The position numbers were made by a program, and so were the translations under genes. From Mastigamoeba balamuthi (taxonomy: Eukaryota; Evosea; Mastigamoebida; Mastigamoebidae), in NCBI GenBank assembly GCA_902651635.1, contig CACRSC010001918.1, positions 81,999 through 136,712 of the forward strand: a DNA stretch of 54,714 nucleotides, written 5' to 3'. Below the pieces are notes generated by a model. It was given only the letters and a program-made list of their open reading frames with translations. It made no database searches and was not told where the DNA came from. Shown here piece by piece: positions 1 to 11,142 of the stretch; the first letter of the stretch is position 1, and every line of letters starts with the position of its first letter.

Positions 1-131
1 TCCTCGGCCATCGCAGCCGCGATCTCCGCGTTGCTCCGCACGAGGTGCTCCACCGAGACCTCCAGGCGCCGCAGCTCCTCGCGCAGCAGCTCCACGCTGT
101 CCTCCAGGCTGCTGTTGCCCGCCCTCGCCAT
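1..131 (-). CDS. Small coiled-coil protein, 5' end only (runs off the window)
   Basis: An open frame begins at the ATG at 131 and runs left off the window, giving 43 residues. It is rich in Leu/Glu/Arg heptads and should form a coiled coil. The segment SVEHLVRSNAEI resembles the conserved S-[IV]-x-H-L-x-R-S-N stretch that I recall from the small proteasome-assembly chaperone Tma17, but too little is present to name it. It is divergent from SMC4; the 257 bp between the two start codons must hold both promoters. Codon use is strongly G/C-ending like its neighbours, which supports it being a real exon. The identification is tentative. Confidence 0.5.
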   Translation of the reverse strand, partial: MARAGNSSLEDSVELLREELRRLEVSVEHLVRSNAEIAAAMAE

Positions 132-297
132 CAATCGCTCAGTCCGATTTGGAGACTGTGCCACTAGATTCCCCAATATCGCAATATCTTATCAAACCCA
201 AATCCAAATCAAGACCTTGGCCAGCAACGAACTGCGGAATCCTGTTCTTGACGTCGAAAACAATCATGATTTGGTCGGGTATCGGGATATGCGGCGA

Positions 298-330
298 TTT
301 GGCGCCAAAATCTGGATAATACCCGCCAAA
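298..330. promoter_or_regulatory. E2F-type palindrome plus second E2F-like site upstream of SMC4
   Basis: Positions 298-310 read TTTGGCGCCAAAA, containing the perfect palindrome TTTGGCGCCAAA, the classical E2F/DP binding site. A second half-consensus CCCGCCAAA lies at 322-330. Both are 59-91 bp upstream of the SMC4 ATG at 389. SMC4 is a mitotic gene, a class that E2F controls in plants and animals. Binding is inferred from sequence only. Confidence 0.6.
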
Positions 331-388
331 TCTCGTTTTTGTGGGAGCTTTGCGCGCGCGCCAGAGAGCCAAGAGCGGAGGCGCAGAG

Positions 389-3300
389 ATGGAGGTCGAC
401 GAGGGGGAGCCGGCAGCAGCGTCGCAGGGTACGCAGGGGACGCAGGGGACGCAGGGGCCGCGGTCGCAGGGGCGGGAGCGAGCGCCGGTGGTGCCGATGC
501 CTAGCGGGCGGCGGCTGGTGATCAAGCGGATGGTCCTCGAGAACTTCAAGAGCTACGCGGGGCGCCAGACCATCGGTCCCTTCCACGGCAGGTTCACCGC
601 CGTCGTGGGGCCCAACGGCAGCGGCAAGAGCAACGTCCTCGACGCCCTCCTCTTTGTCTTTGGCAAGCGCGCCAAGCAGATCCGCCAGAAGGCACTCAAG
701 CACTGCCCCCCCCTGCCAACTCCCCTCCCTGCCTCCTGCCTCCTGCCTCCTGCCTCCTGGTCTCCTCCGCTGCGATTCCTGATTCCTGGTTCTCACTGTC
801 GCGTCAGCGCTGATTTACGGCCATGCGGTCACGCCACGTCTGCGAGTTCGTTTGATTCGGCAGAATCAATTGATTATCTCTTTTGTACATTTGTGGGCCC
901 CCACTTTGGGTGCGATGGGGATGTTTGCACATGCCGGGCCCAACAGCTGCACTGGGGAGGGTGATGCCTCTCAATTGAATAGGGGAGGCACTTGTGCAGC
1001 TGTTGGGGGAGGGCCAGCTGCTTCTGCTTAATGCCAGGCGGATGAATGTGCGGTGCAGTCAACTGACTCGTGTCCGTACTGTCTGGCAGAAAATCTCGGA
1101 GCTGGTGCACCGGAGCGCGGCGCACCCGTCGCTGCAGCAGGCGTCGGTGGAGGTGGTCTTTGCCGAGTTTGTGCCCGACCCCGTGGCGTCGCCGGGCGAG
1201 GACGCCGAGGTGGAGGTGCCGGGCACCGAGCTTGTGCTGACGCGGACGGCGACGGTGGGCAACCAGAGCAAGTACCTCGTCAACGGCCGCCCGTCGTCGT
1301 TCACCGAGGTCACGGACCTGCTGCGCCTCAAGGGCGTCGACCTCGAGAACAACCGCTTCCTGATCCTGCAGGGCGAGGTCGAGCAGATCGCCATGATGCC
1401 GCCCAAGCGCCAGGGCGCGGGCGACGAGGGCATGCTCGAGTACCTCGAGGACATCATCGGCACGGCGCGCTACATCGAGCAGATCGACGCGGCCACGGCG
1501 GCGCTCGAGGAGGTCCAGGAGCAGCGGACCGAGAAGCTCAACAGGGTCAAGCTGGCCGGGCGCGAGAAGGCCGACATCGAGGCCGCCAAGGTCGAGGCCG
1601 AGGAGTACGTGGCCAAGGACAGGCGCATCATCGAGTGCCGCTCGGCCATCGCCCAGCTCCAGCGCAGGGAGTGCGAGCGCAAGATCGAGTCCGTCTCGGC
1701 CAAGCAGGCTGAGCTCTCGGCCCGCCTCAAGCAGGAGAAGTGCGCTCACAGCGAGGGAGGGAGGGCGGGTGGGTGGGCTGCTATTCAGTTGATTTGGGCA
1801 ACTGCTCGGTGGGTTTTTGGGAGTTAATTTGTGTGGCTTTGCTGCTGTTTTGGTTGAACTCCCTGCTTAGATCGAAGTTTGTCGACCAGAGGATCAATTG
1901 ATGGAGGCTGCTCGCGCCTGTCTGTGGTGTGCACAGCTCAACTGCCCTCTTTTCTTTGCGACAGCGTTTTGCGCTCTCTATTATTGACTGGAGGCCAAGA
2001 CTGGATGCATTTCACTTGATTCCGTCTGGAGAGAGCGGGCTCTCAAGAGAAGAGAAGCGGGGGTGCCGGCTCCCCCGGTTGTTGCTGTTGCTGACGGTGG
2101 GGCATGGCCGGGGCGCCGCCAGGGAGAAGGCGGCAGCGCTGGCGACCAAGGTGAAGGAGAAGGAGCTGCAGTTCAAGAAGGCGTCCAAGGAGCACGACGC
2201 GCTGACGGCGGCGATGAACGAGGCCAAGGAGGGCTTTGCGCAGTTCAAGCGCCGCGACATACAGCTGCGCGAGGACACCAAGCACTTCAAGTCGCAGATC
2301 AAGCGCCTCACCAAGACGCTCGAGGCCGAGGCCGCCCGCGCAGAGTCGCTCGACCGCGACGTCGAGCAGGCGCGCGTCGACGCCGAGGCCGCCGAGCGCC
2401 GCGTGGAGGAGCTGCGCGGGCAGCTGGGCGGGCAGGAGCGGGCGCTCGAGGAGGCGTACGAGTCGCTCAAGGGCGAGACGTCGGGGCTGCAGGAGCGCAT
2501 GGAGGCGCTGCAGGCCGAGCTGGTGCCCTCGCGCCAGCAGATGCACGACCTCGACGCCCGCGCCGCCGTGGCGCGCTCGGAGCTCGAGCTCATCGAGCAG
2601 TCCTCGGGCGAGCACGGCGCCGCGCTCCGCAGGGCCCTCGCCCAGCGCGACGAGATGCAGGCCCTCGAGGCCAAGACGGTGCCCGCCTGCTTGCCTGCTG
2701 GCCCTGCTGACCTGACCTCTGCCGGGGGCTGCGCAGATGGAGGAGCTGGAGAGGGTCAAGGGGGAGCTCAAGCAGCAGAAGCAGCGCGTGGCCAAGTGCC
2801 GCGAGAGGGTCGCCGAGCTCGCGCGGGAGGAGGAGGAGCTCGTCGGTCAGATCCGCGTGCGTCGGAACTTCTCTCTCTCTCCTCTCTCCCTCTCTCCTCG
2901 GCACGGGAGCTCACAGGCTGCTGTGTGCGTGCGGGGCTGCAGGACATGAGGATGCGAGTGGAGGAGCTGCGGTCGGCCAGCGAGAGCAGCAGCAGCAGGG
3001 GCGCCCTCCACGACGCCATCCGCAGGCTCAAGGACACCAACGAGATCCCCGGCATCCACGTGCGCATCCCCAATCCCCTTCCCCGCTGCGTCTCCGTCTC
3101 TCTGCCCCTCTGCTCTGTTCTGGCTTGTGTTGGTGCCCGCGCTGCCCTCGTGCACTGGCGGGTGAGCAGAGAGCCAAGAGACGATGCGTGAGGGGCGCCT
3201 GTGCTGTGCTGGTGTTTTGCCAAGGCTGCGGCGCAGGCACTGAGCAGAGCGACTGGGGGGGTGCGCCGCAGGGGAGGCTGGGAGACCTGGGGGCCATCGA

Positions 3301-5580
3301 CAAGAAGTACGACGTGGCCATCTCGTCGGCCTGCGGCGCCCTCGACAACATCGTCGTCGAGACCACCGAGGCCGGCGAGCGCTGCGTCGAGTACCTGCGC
3401 GAGCACCGCCTGGGCCGCACCACCTTCATCATCCTCGAGCGCCTGGGCCGCGCCGCCGAGGAGGCCGCCGCCCCCTTTGACGGGCCCGCCCCGCGCCTCG
3501 TCGACCTCATCAAGCTCAAGAACGAGAAGTTCCGCCCCGCCTTCTACCACGCCCTCCGCAACACCCTCGTCGCCCCCAACCTCGACGCCGCCTCTGCGTA
3601 CGGCCCCCTGCTCTCTCCCTCCCTCTGTGCGCCTTGTGGTGGTGTCGGGGCCACAATTCAGTTGATGTGGGCGTGCAAGCGTCTAGTTTCTGGCAATCGC
3701 CCTCTGAGGCTCGGCTGGGGGTGCGCGTAGCAATGCCCGAGGGGCATGAGGTACCCCCTGGCTCCGAGCTGCTCGTGTTGCGTGTTTATGACGTCACAAC
3801 TCGGTGCTGGGTGCCTGTCCTCGTTTTCTTTTTCGGACGCGGGCTGGCGGCTGGCCTTTATGTTCTGACTGATGGCATTGGCTGGTCCCCCCGGGGCGCG
3901 GGCAGCATTGCGTACGGGAGGGAGAGGCACCGCGTGGTGACGCTGCAGGGGGAGGTCATCGACACGAGCGGCACGATGTCGGGCGGCGGCAACCGCGTCG
4001 CGCGGGGCGGCATGGCCTCCGCGGTCGTCACAGACGCCGAGACGCGCGAGCTCTCGGAGCTCGAGCCGCAGCTGGCGGCCCTCGTCGCGCGCCTCGAGGC
4101 CGTGCGGTCCTCGCGGGCCGCCGCCGAGCGCGACGCCGCGGCCGCCGAGTCGCTGAGCGGCGCGAGCGTCGCGAAGCTCGAGATGGACGCGCGCTCGCAG
4201 CGGGCGCAGCGCGACGAGGCCGCGCGGGCCGTCGCGGAGCTCGAGGGCCGCGAGGCGCTGACGGGCGAGCAGCGCGCGCGGCTGGCGGACCTGCGGGCGG
4301 CGGTGGCGGGGGCCGAGGAGGCCAAGGCGGCGATCGTGGAGTCGTGCGGGGCGCAGGAGCAGCGCATCGAGGCGATCAAGGAGCAGATCATGGCGGCGGG
4401 GGGCTCGCACCTGCGCGAGCTCAAGAACGCCGTCGCGGACCTGGCGGCGCGCATCGAGGAGGCCGAGCGCGAGCGCACGCGGCGGGGCGTCGACGCGCGG
4501 ACGCACGCCAAGAACGCGGAGCGGGCGCGGGCGGCGGGCAAGCGGGCCGAGGAGGAGTGCGAGGCCACGCGGGCCAAGCTCGAGGCGGCGCACGGCGAGC
4601 AGAAGGCGCTCGAGGACGAGGCGCTCGAGGTGCTGGCGCGCTACGAGGACGCGCAGAAGGCCGTCGCGGACAAGGCGCCCGAGATGAAGGCGCTGGCGCG
4701 CGAGCGCGAGCAGCTGCAGGGCGAGGCCGCGGGGGCCGGCGAGGAGGTGCAGCTGCAGACGGAGCTCGAGGAGTGCACGCGGGCGCTCAAGGAGCTGCAG
4801 GGGCGCGCGCAGGCGCAGAGCCAGCAGGTGGGGGCGCTGGCCGAGGCGATGCGCGGGTTCGAGGAGGTGCTGGGCGAGGAGCTGCCGGCGCTGGCGCTGC
4901 TGACGGAGGAGCAGCTGGCGGGCCTCAGGGCCGAGGCGCTGCGGGCCGAGATCGAGGCGCTGGAGGAGGCCAAGAGCGCCGTGAGCCCCAACATGGCGGC
5001 CATCCGCGAGTTCAAGCGCAAGGAGCGCGAGTACGAGGAGCGCGCGCGCGAGCTCGACGAGGCGACGGCGCGGCGCAACGAGCTGGCGCAGCGCTGCGCG
5101 GAGCTCAAGAAGCGGCGGCTGGACGAGTTCATGGAGGGCTTTGAGCGCATCTCGCTCAACCTCAAGGAGATGTACCGCAAGATCAGCCAGAACGGCGACG
5201 CAGAGCTCGAGCTCGTCGACCGCATGAACCCCTTCAGCGAGGGCGTCGTCTTCAGCGTGCGGCCGGCCAAGAAGAGCTGGAAGAACATCACCAACCTCAG
5301 CGGCGGCGAGAAGACGCTCTCGAGCCTGGCGCTGGTCTTTGCGCTGCACAAGTACAAGCCGACGCCGCTCTACGTGATGGACGAGATCGACGCGGCGCTC
5401 GACTTCAGGAACGTGACGACGGTGGCCAACTACATCAAGGAGAAGACGGTCGACGCGCAGTTCATCGTCGTCAGCCTCCGCAACCACATGTTCGAGCTCG
5501 CCGACCGCCTCGTCGGCATCTTCAAGGTCGACGACTGCACCCGCAGCGTCGCCATCTCCCCCGCCGACTATGCAATATGA
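389..5580 (+). CDS. SMC4: Condensin core subunit SMC4
   Basis: SMC4 pairs with SMC2 as the ATPase core of condensin, which compacts mitotic chromosomes. The ATG at 389 is the first in frame. Seven exons (389-691, 1090-1739, 2123-2678, 2737-2856, 2943-3059, 3272-3597, 3906-5580) give 1248 residues, normal for the family. Visible in order: a Q/G/T-rich N-terminal tail; the Walker A motif GPNGSGKSN; a long coiled coil; the hinge across exons 5-7; a second coiled coil; the ABC signature [13 protein letters not shown]; the Walker B motif [11 protein letters not shown]. The join QIRQK/KISELVH at intron 1 is the typical SMC4 sequence and forces a GC-AG intron (692-1089). The other introns are GT-AG. 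The very large antisense frames over exon 7 are GC-bias shadows. An E2F-type palindrome sits just upstream. Confidence 0.97.
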
Positions 5581-5714
5581 CGTCTTTACCCCACCCACAC
5601 GGTTATTCACAATTGATAATTGCCAACTGCTTCCACCGCGCTCTCCCAGCATTAATGCGGCACGAATCAGAGGCCCCAGCAATTGATACTGGAAGGAGCG
5701 AGGGCAGCACAAAG

Positions 5715-6566
5715 ATGGCAGCAGACCCGTACGAGGCCCTGGGGTGGCCCGCGTTCTCGCACGTCCTCTGGTACGTGGCCACTTGCTCTCCGACAGGCGC
5801 CCGCGACATAGCCTCGTGCTGCCGCGTGTGCACCGCGTGGCGCAGCGCCATCGAGGCCTCGCAGGAGCCCTGGCACGCGCTCTGCCTCGCGCGGTGGCCT
5901 CGGTGCGCTGGCCGGATCGCGGACGGCTGGTTCTGGCACGAGCTCGAGGACATCCGCTGGGGGTTCCCGTCGCCCAGCGCCCTCGCCCCGCCGCCCCCTC
6001 CGCCGACACGGGGCCTCGGGGCGCAGCGCAGAGACTGGCGCAGGCTGTTCGTCGACGGCGCTGCCTGCGACGCGTGGGCCGAGTCCCGGGAGGTGGAGGG
6101 ACCGTGGGCCCTTGCCGTGCTCTTCCACACAGTCACGGGTGGATTCTACCTCAAGGCCGAGGACGAGCAGCTGCTCAGGGCGAGGCACTCGGAGGCCGGG
6201 GCAGTGTTCCACGGCCACGTGAGGGCCGACCCCTTCCTCATAGGGATTCTGCTCCCCGGGGGCACAGCGAAGCCGGGGTACAGCGTGGGCACTCGCAGAG
6301 TCCCTGTCGAGATGGCGCGCGGCATCTTCATCAGCGAGGACAACGGGTATGAGCACGTCTGCGTCGACCAGCGCAAGGCCGGCCTGGCAAAGGTCGCATG
6401 GAGGCTCTCGCTGGTGAAGCCGTGCGACCACCAGTCCTCGGCCGAGCTCAAGGAGATACGGGAGCTCTTCTCTGCCGAGTCCCAGTGCTACTGGAAGACG
6501 CGGTTCGAGTCCCCGTTTTACAGCCATCTCGAGAAATGGGAGGAGTGCCTGAGTGGCCCCCTGTAA
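5715..6566 (+). CDS. F-box protein
   Basis: A single exon of 283 residues. An F-box-like segment occupies residues ~8-60, with the pattern ARDIASCCRVCTAWRSAI followed by EPWHALCLARWP; this is the helical Skp1-binding fold of SCF ubiquitin ligases. A proline run at ~95-103 separates it from a C-terminal region (~110-283) of unrecognised fold, presumably the substrate receptor. I chose the ATG at 5715 because the upstream in-frame stretch is AT-rich and non-coding in character. Its stop is followed by about 1.1 kb without a gene. It starts 135 bp after the SMC4 stop, with an ATTGATA-rich leader. It is only distantly related to the three F-box paralogues downstream. The substrate is unknown. Confidence 0.8.
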   Translation: MAADPYEALGWPAFSHVLWYVATCSPTGARDIASCCRVCTAWRSAIEASQEPWHALCLARWPRCAGRIADGWFWHELEDIRWGFPSPSALAPPPPPPTRGLGAQRRDWRRLFVDGAACDAWAESREVEGPWALAVLFHTVTGGFYLKAEDEQLLRARHSEAGAVFHGHVRADPFLIGILLPGGTAKPGYSVGTRRVPVEMARGIFISEDNGYEHVCVDQRKAGLAKVAWRLSLVKPCDHQSSAELKEIRELFSAESQCYWKTRFESPFYSHLEKWEECLSGPL

Positions 6567-7729
6567 GCCCAAAGTGTGGGCTGCTTGAAGAGAATGTGTA
6601 TCTTCCATCTGTGTGGGGGGCCACTGGAACAGAAACAAGAAAGGCACTCTTTTGTACGACACAAAACAGTGAGACGAGCCACTGTGACACACCGTAGTCA
6701 CTCACTGCCTGGGATCACTTGCGGTAGAGACCAGGGGGTACCTGAATCGCCCCAACTACGTGCCGTCCCCTAATACACACATCGCACATCACTGGAAAAA
6801 AGCGAACAAAGCAAAGCTATCATCTCAGCATCTCGATAGAGATGGTGCACGGGACTCCAGGGAATGCAGGGATGCACGCAGGTGCAGTCTTTGCGGCCAT
6901 AGCCTGTGTCCCTGCATTCCACAGCCAGCCTCGCAGACCAGACAGAGTAATCCAGCTGCACTCCCTGTCACATCGGCCCTCCGCACCAGCAGCAGCGACC
7001 ACGTGCAGGGGGGCGCACAGGCTGCCACCGCACAGCTGCAGCTGCTCAGACAGTCCAGCGTGCTGCACACAGTCCCCTGCTGCCGCGGGGCCCCCAGAGG
7101 GCCTGTGGGAGGAGCCCCAGCCCGTTGCTCTGCTCAGCGGCCTGCGGGAGGGCCCTCTGCGCAGGCGTCTCTGGCGTGGCTGGCGTGGCTTGCGTGGCTG
7201 GCGTGGCTGCTGCCCCGGCGGTGGGCAGTGGGCCCCCGTGCCCTGGCCCTGCTTTGCTGCCTGCGGGGCTGCCCCCCTGCCCTCGTGCTCGTGCTGTGTC
7301 ATCAGGTGCAGCAGCGGTGGGGCACACCCTCCACGGCATCGTGGCTGCTGTGGCGGGCGATGTGTTGCTGCTCCAGCACAGCACCTGTGCCACGCAGGCT
7401 GGTTGGTGCTGACGCGCTGGCAATAATTCTGGCTGTGTGGATACTACCAATTGCATGTTGCATCACTGGCAGGCACCGCGGATCTGGAACACTTCCTCGG
7501 TATTGATATTCCGCCAGTAAGGGAGATTTCCCGAGCTGGGCGTGTCAGTCGGACCAGGCCAGAGCAATCCAAGAGCGTGACATCTGGGTGCCATTCCTCC
7601 GTGTTTTTAATTGCCCACAACGATTGTGAAATATCTGGTACGTCGTCGGGTTTCAATTGTTCATCACCTGAATCTCCAAAAGCAGTCGAGGGGGATTCAC
7701 CAAGAAGCGAGTGCGCATCCAGCAGGGCG
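6567..7729. other. Intergenic, no supportable gene
   Basis: This 1.16 kb stretch has several open frames of 60-250 codons in different frames, but none shows a domain, consistent codon bias or plausible splice joins. It contains a short GGCGTGGCT-type direct repeat at ~7170-7210. The right end (~7700-7729) is similar to the sequence just upstream of the F-box paralogue at 11143, so it holds the 5' flank of the next gene. Confidence 0.5.
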
Positions 7730-8656
7730 ATGGAGTGCGACGAGAGGGCACTGATTGTGCTGTTCTCGCAGGCGTCCATCTTCAGCTTCCCCGGCCTCTG
7801 GCGCCTCAGGAGCGTCTGCCGCACGTGGCGTGACGCCATCGAGTCCACCGGGGTGCTCTCCTCGCACGTGGTGCAGAGGGAGCGCATCTCGAAGCTGCAT
7901 GGCGTCGAGGTGACCAAGGAGGGCCTCAGGGACATCCTCCTCATCGACCACATCGTCGACGCCCTCAAGCCCTTTGACGGCGTCGATTATCGCACGAATG
8001 GCTTCGCCGAGTCGCTCAGGGTCTCCCACATGATGAGCACTCTGGACAGGCTCGCCCTGCCGGCGGCCTCTGCTGTGTGTGCTCTTCTCGGGCCCGTTTC
8101 TGTCACGAACCTGTGGCGGCAACTGGCGGCAGAAGCCAAGGGGTACGCCAGCACGGGAATCGTGGCCAAGGCCCTCACTGCCCTCTCGATCGCCAACGCG
8201 GCTGCCGAGCTCGCCTCAGAGATGGGCGAGAGGCCCACTGTGCGGATGCGCATCGTGATCGAGGCTCTGAGGAGCACATACGAGCCCATCGAGTGCCTCG
8301 AGGACTCGTTCCTGATTGTGCCCCCCTTGATCAGCAGCGCCAAGGCCCGCACAGCCATCGCGAGGGCCATCAAGGTGTTCGACAGGGTGCAGGAGATCGC
8401 GAGCAGGGAGAACAAGAAAGGGCAGAGCCTGGTGACTGCTGTCACAGGCGTGGAGATCTACTCGAGCTCGGGGGCGCATTTCGACCCCCGCGAGCAGCAC
8501 CTCTGGGTCGGCATGATCCTCTTCCCAGAGGAGTTGCAGAGCCTCAAAGGAGCGACAGTGTTTGCTGGCAGAAGCCACGGTGTCTGCCCGTGGTCGGCGC
8601 TCTACATCGAGGTGCCCTGGGATTTGTTTTCGAAGAAACTGCAAGAGATAGCCTAG
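7730..8656 (+). CDS. F-box-like protein, tandem paralogue 1
   Basis: An intronless gene of 308 residues. The N-terminus carries an F-box-like helix pair (residues ~5-40: ALIVLFSQASIF, then LWRLRSVCRTWRDAIES). A mostly helical region of ~250 residues follows that I cannot assign. It is closely similar to the genes at 11143 and 13834, nearly identical over the first ~75 residues. Paralogues 2 and 3 begin 17-23 residues further upstream with a basic leader. Here the corresponding DNA is conserved but lacks an ATG, so the start at 7730 is the first available and the gene may be slightly 5'-truncated. A role as an SCF adaptor follows from the F-box. The target is unknown. Confidence 0.8.
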   Translation: MECDERALIVLFSQASIFSFPGLWRLRSVCRTWRDAIESTGVLSSHVVQRERISKLHGVEVTKEGLRDILLIDHIVDALKPFDGVDYRTNGFAESLRVSHMMSTLDRLALPAASAVCALLGPVSVTNLWRQLAAEAKGYASTGIVAKALTALSIANAAAELASEMGERPTVRMRIVIEALRSTYEPIECLEDSFLIVPPLISSAKARTAIARAIKVFDRVQEIASRENKKGQSLVTAVTGVEIYSSSGAHFDPREQHLWVGMILFPEELQSLKGATVFAGRSHGVCPWSALYIEVPWDLFSKKLQEIA

Positions 8657-9029
8657 CCCCACGGCCGGAAGCGAGTCAGAGCACGCACTCCCATCGCCGT
8701 TGTTGCAACTTGCCCGTTTTCACAATTACTTCGAACACTGAGGCTCGGCGTCGTAATCAGAGTTCTCCCCGTTGTCATTCTGAGTCAAGGCTTTCTCTTC
8801 TGAGTCCTCTCGACAAAAAGGATTCACGACACACTGAGGCTGCTCAGAGCTGCCCTCTACACTACGTGTGGGCCATGGTGAGCCCAGAGGAATCACAAGG
8901 GCCTTTATGGGCTTGCGTGAGAGTCACAGTTCAAATGGGATGGCGAGTGAACAGCCACCCTTCATTACTGTCCGCGTCGCCCTCACGAGGCATCCTGGAA
9001 GAACAGGAGAAGGACATTGCTGTCCAGAC

Positions 9030-9140
9030 GAACAGGGCAGTGTGCAGGTGTTCGCCGTGACAACTGTGAGCTCGCGGGGGGACCGATGCGCGTGGGCTGG
9101 CGAGGGGCGACTTCCTCGTCCCGCAGCTGGCATGCTGCCA
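9030..9140 (+). pseudogene. Degenerate copy 1 of a short orphan family
   Basis: The stretch around 9041-9085 encodes QVFAVTTVSSRGD, matching the core of the copies at 9879 and 10682 (QVLAVTV..RG....SSPGG). About 27 nt present in the middle of the other two copies are missing, and the reading frame after the core is unrelated. I read it as a decayed copy. Its family function is unknown. Confidence 0.45.
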
Positions 9141-9769
9141 GATGTGGACGGTCCAAGCCTGCAGGGCAGCAGTGCGGCGATCCTCCGGCAGTGATGGCAC
9201 GTGCTGGTGCACAGATATCTTCAATAGAGCATACCGAGGGCCATCCGGGCCCGGGAAGGCCCCATCCGATAAGTCTCGGGGAAACAGAAGCGTGCGCCAG
9301 TTCGACGACCAAGGCTGACCCAGACTGCCCCACCGTGGTCCCTCGGACAGTCTCACGCGCGGTGTGAGGATCTGCTGATGTCTTTTTCCGGGGTCCCCGT
9401 GCCGCCAAGAAACGAAACTGAGGCAGCAAGGCCTTCTACAGTAATTTCTATCGTCGTGGGCAAGAGAGACCAGATGCCCCGGCATTCGCTTTCCGCTGTT
9501 GAGTTCAGCCTCGCAGATGATTGGCGAGTGCTCGAGCGCACACCACAACACGTTGAGATTTCCGGACGGCATTTTCGGAGTAACACGTCCCCGAATATTG
9601 TCGGTCAAGGTAGTGTCTTTTCATGGCATTGTGGCATTTTGATCACCGACAGGTGGGGACATCTGCATTCGAGCCTCCGATCAGCCCGCATGGAACACCA
9701 CAAGAAGACCTTGCAGGGGAGCGGGGCTTGCAGATACCCCGCAGTGGCTCTGAAGACAGACGCCTGTCC

Positions 9770-10103
9770 CGCAGAGAGGCTGAAGGCCCGGCAGCAGCAC
9801 CTCCTCGCGTTGGTGCGCTGGCTGCCCTCCATCCATACGTGGCCTCTCATTCCCATTCGCTCGGGATAGCTAAAGGAGATGACCGAGGAGGACGGCGTGC
9901 AGGTGCTCGCAGTGACTGTCAACACCAGGGGCAGAGTGATCACCGTGAGCTCCCCGGGAGGAATGCGCGTGATCACCCGAGGCGATGTCCTCATTCCACT
10001 GCTCGCCAGACACGGCGTTCTGCCAGCTGCCCCTGGAGAAGACCCAACGCAAGGGCGCCAAGGAGCTCAATCACAGGAACAGACGCGTTCCGATGTCCCC
10101 TAG
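9770..10103 (+). pseudogene. Copy 2 of the short orphan family, interrupted by a stop
   Basis: An ATG at 9879 opens a 74-residue frame with core VQVLAVTVNTRGRVITVSS, then PGGMRVITRGDVLIPLLARHG. Upstream DNA from ~9770 encodes a region parallel to the one preceding copy 3 (K-A-R-Q-Q-H-L-L-A-L-V-R-W versus K-Y-R-A-Q-Q-L-L-V-F-R-L-V-R), but a TAG at 9867-9869 separates the two parts. Either the 74-residue frame is a shortened gene or the whole copy is dead. No domain was recognised. Confidence 0.4.
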
Positions 10104-10681
10104 TTTTCCGGGATTCAAGTCTGAGATGCCTTCTGTTTTGTATCACTCAACTCGATTCTTCCCGTATCATAGCAAACCTCCAGCTCTTTGATAATCAGGG
10201 GTACCTTGTGCATCAGTGCGCGCCATAAAAGCAGTAATCCTTCTCTGTCAAATGAGAACACGTGATGCCAGGATAGGAGGGACAGAACAACTCGAGCACA
10301 CAATCTGAATGAAATTAAAGTCGATGGTGTGCCAAATGTATGTGGCAGCTCAGAATGCAACCACCGCAGATGCTCGCAAGCAAGTAGATCCTATGCTGGC
10401 TGTTGTGCCTGTGAGGGCACCCGAAATAGCTGGCAGTGCGATCTACTGTTGCAGAGATCTCGATCTCACGGTTCAATCTGAAGAAAAGGTACACACCTAT
10501 TCTGCTTCGGTCGGCAGATATGCCCCCAAGTGCAACGGGGCGCACCAGCAGGTTCTGCAGCGATAGCAGGGCGAGGAAGAGACCCAGTGTGCACCGCGAT
10601 GCAGCCTCGGCGGCAAAATACCGAGCACAGCAGCTGCTAGTCTTCCGTCTAGTTCGTTCAGTCTCTACCCCCCCCAGACGA

Positions 10682-10948
10682 ATGTCCACTGATCTCCATG
10701 ACTGCATCCCGCACGGGCAGATCAAGAGCATGGCGCTGCGGTATGGGACGCAGGTACTGGCCGTGACAGTCAGCAGCAGAGGCGCTGTGTCCGCAGTGAG
10801 CTCGCCGGGTGGAATGCGGGGGCTGGCAAGAGCCGAGATTCTCCTGCCGCTGCTCGCTGCCAATGGAGTACTGACGCAGGACCAGGCCCAGGCCATATTG
10901 GCGCAGCGCCAGCACCAGCAGCACTCGCTCGGTGCGAACGACAACTGA
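10682..10948 (+). CDS. Short orphan protein, copy 3 (best preserved)
   Basis: The frame from the ATG at 10682 gives 88 residues; a second ATG at 10730 gives 72. The core is QVLAVTVSSRGAVSAVSS followed by PGGMRGLARAEILLPLLAANG, then a Gln/His-rich tail. The frame stays open far upstream, and similarity to copy 2 also extends upstream, so the true start may be earlier. It shares with copy 2 the pattern QVLAVTV-x(2)-RG-x(4,5)-VSSPGGMR-x(3)-R-x(3)-L-x-PLLA. It sits inside the F-box array, 195 bp before paralogue 2. I recognise no family. Confidence 0.5.
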   Translation: MSTDLHDCIPHGQIKSMALRYGTQVLAVTVSSRGAVSAVSSPGGMRGLARAEILLPLLAANGVLTQDQAQAILAQRQHQQHSLGANDN

Positions 10949-11142
10949 GAGCGAAGTCACGACAAGCACGACACTTTTTGGGATTGTCCCCCCTCTGTGC
11001 CAGTGGCTCTCAAGGGACAGTGCCCAGTGAACCAAATTGCCTCGGGCTATGGAGCAAAGAGATGCTTGCCATCGATGATCTCTTGATTCAGATATTCCAA
11101 TACAATTGCTTCTTTCGCGAGGCTGTCTATTGTTGTGAACCA

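Noticed and set aside
341-388. Upstream GTG-initiated extension of SMC4
   Set aside because: Eukaryotic initiation at GTG is unlikely. The ATG at 389 is the first in frame and gives a normal SMC4 tail.
3658-6009. 783-codon open frame antisense to SMC4
   Set aside because: It is a shadow of G/C-ending codons in the sense gene: low-complexity Arg/Leu/Ala composition, no domain, and it crosses the SMC4 stop and the next gene.
6842-7506. Overlapping open frames of 190-250 codons
   Set aside because: Composition is Gly/Ala/Cys/Trp-rich from GC repeats, there is no domain or consistent codon bias, and several frames are open simultaneously.
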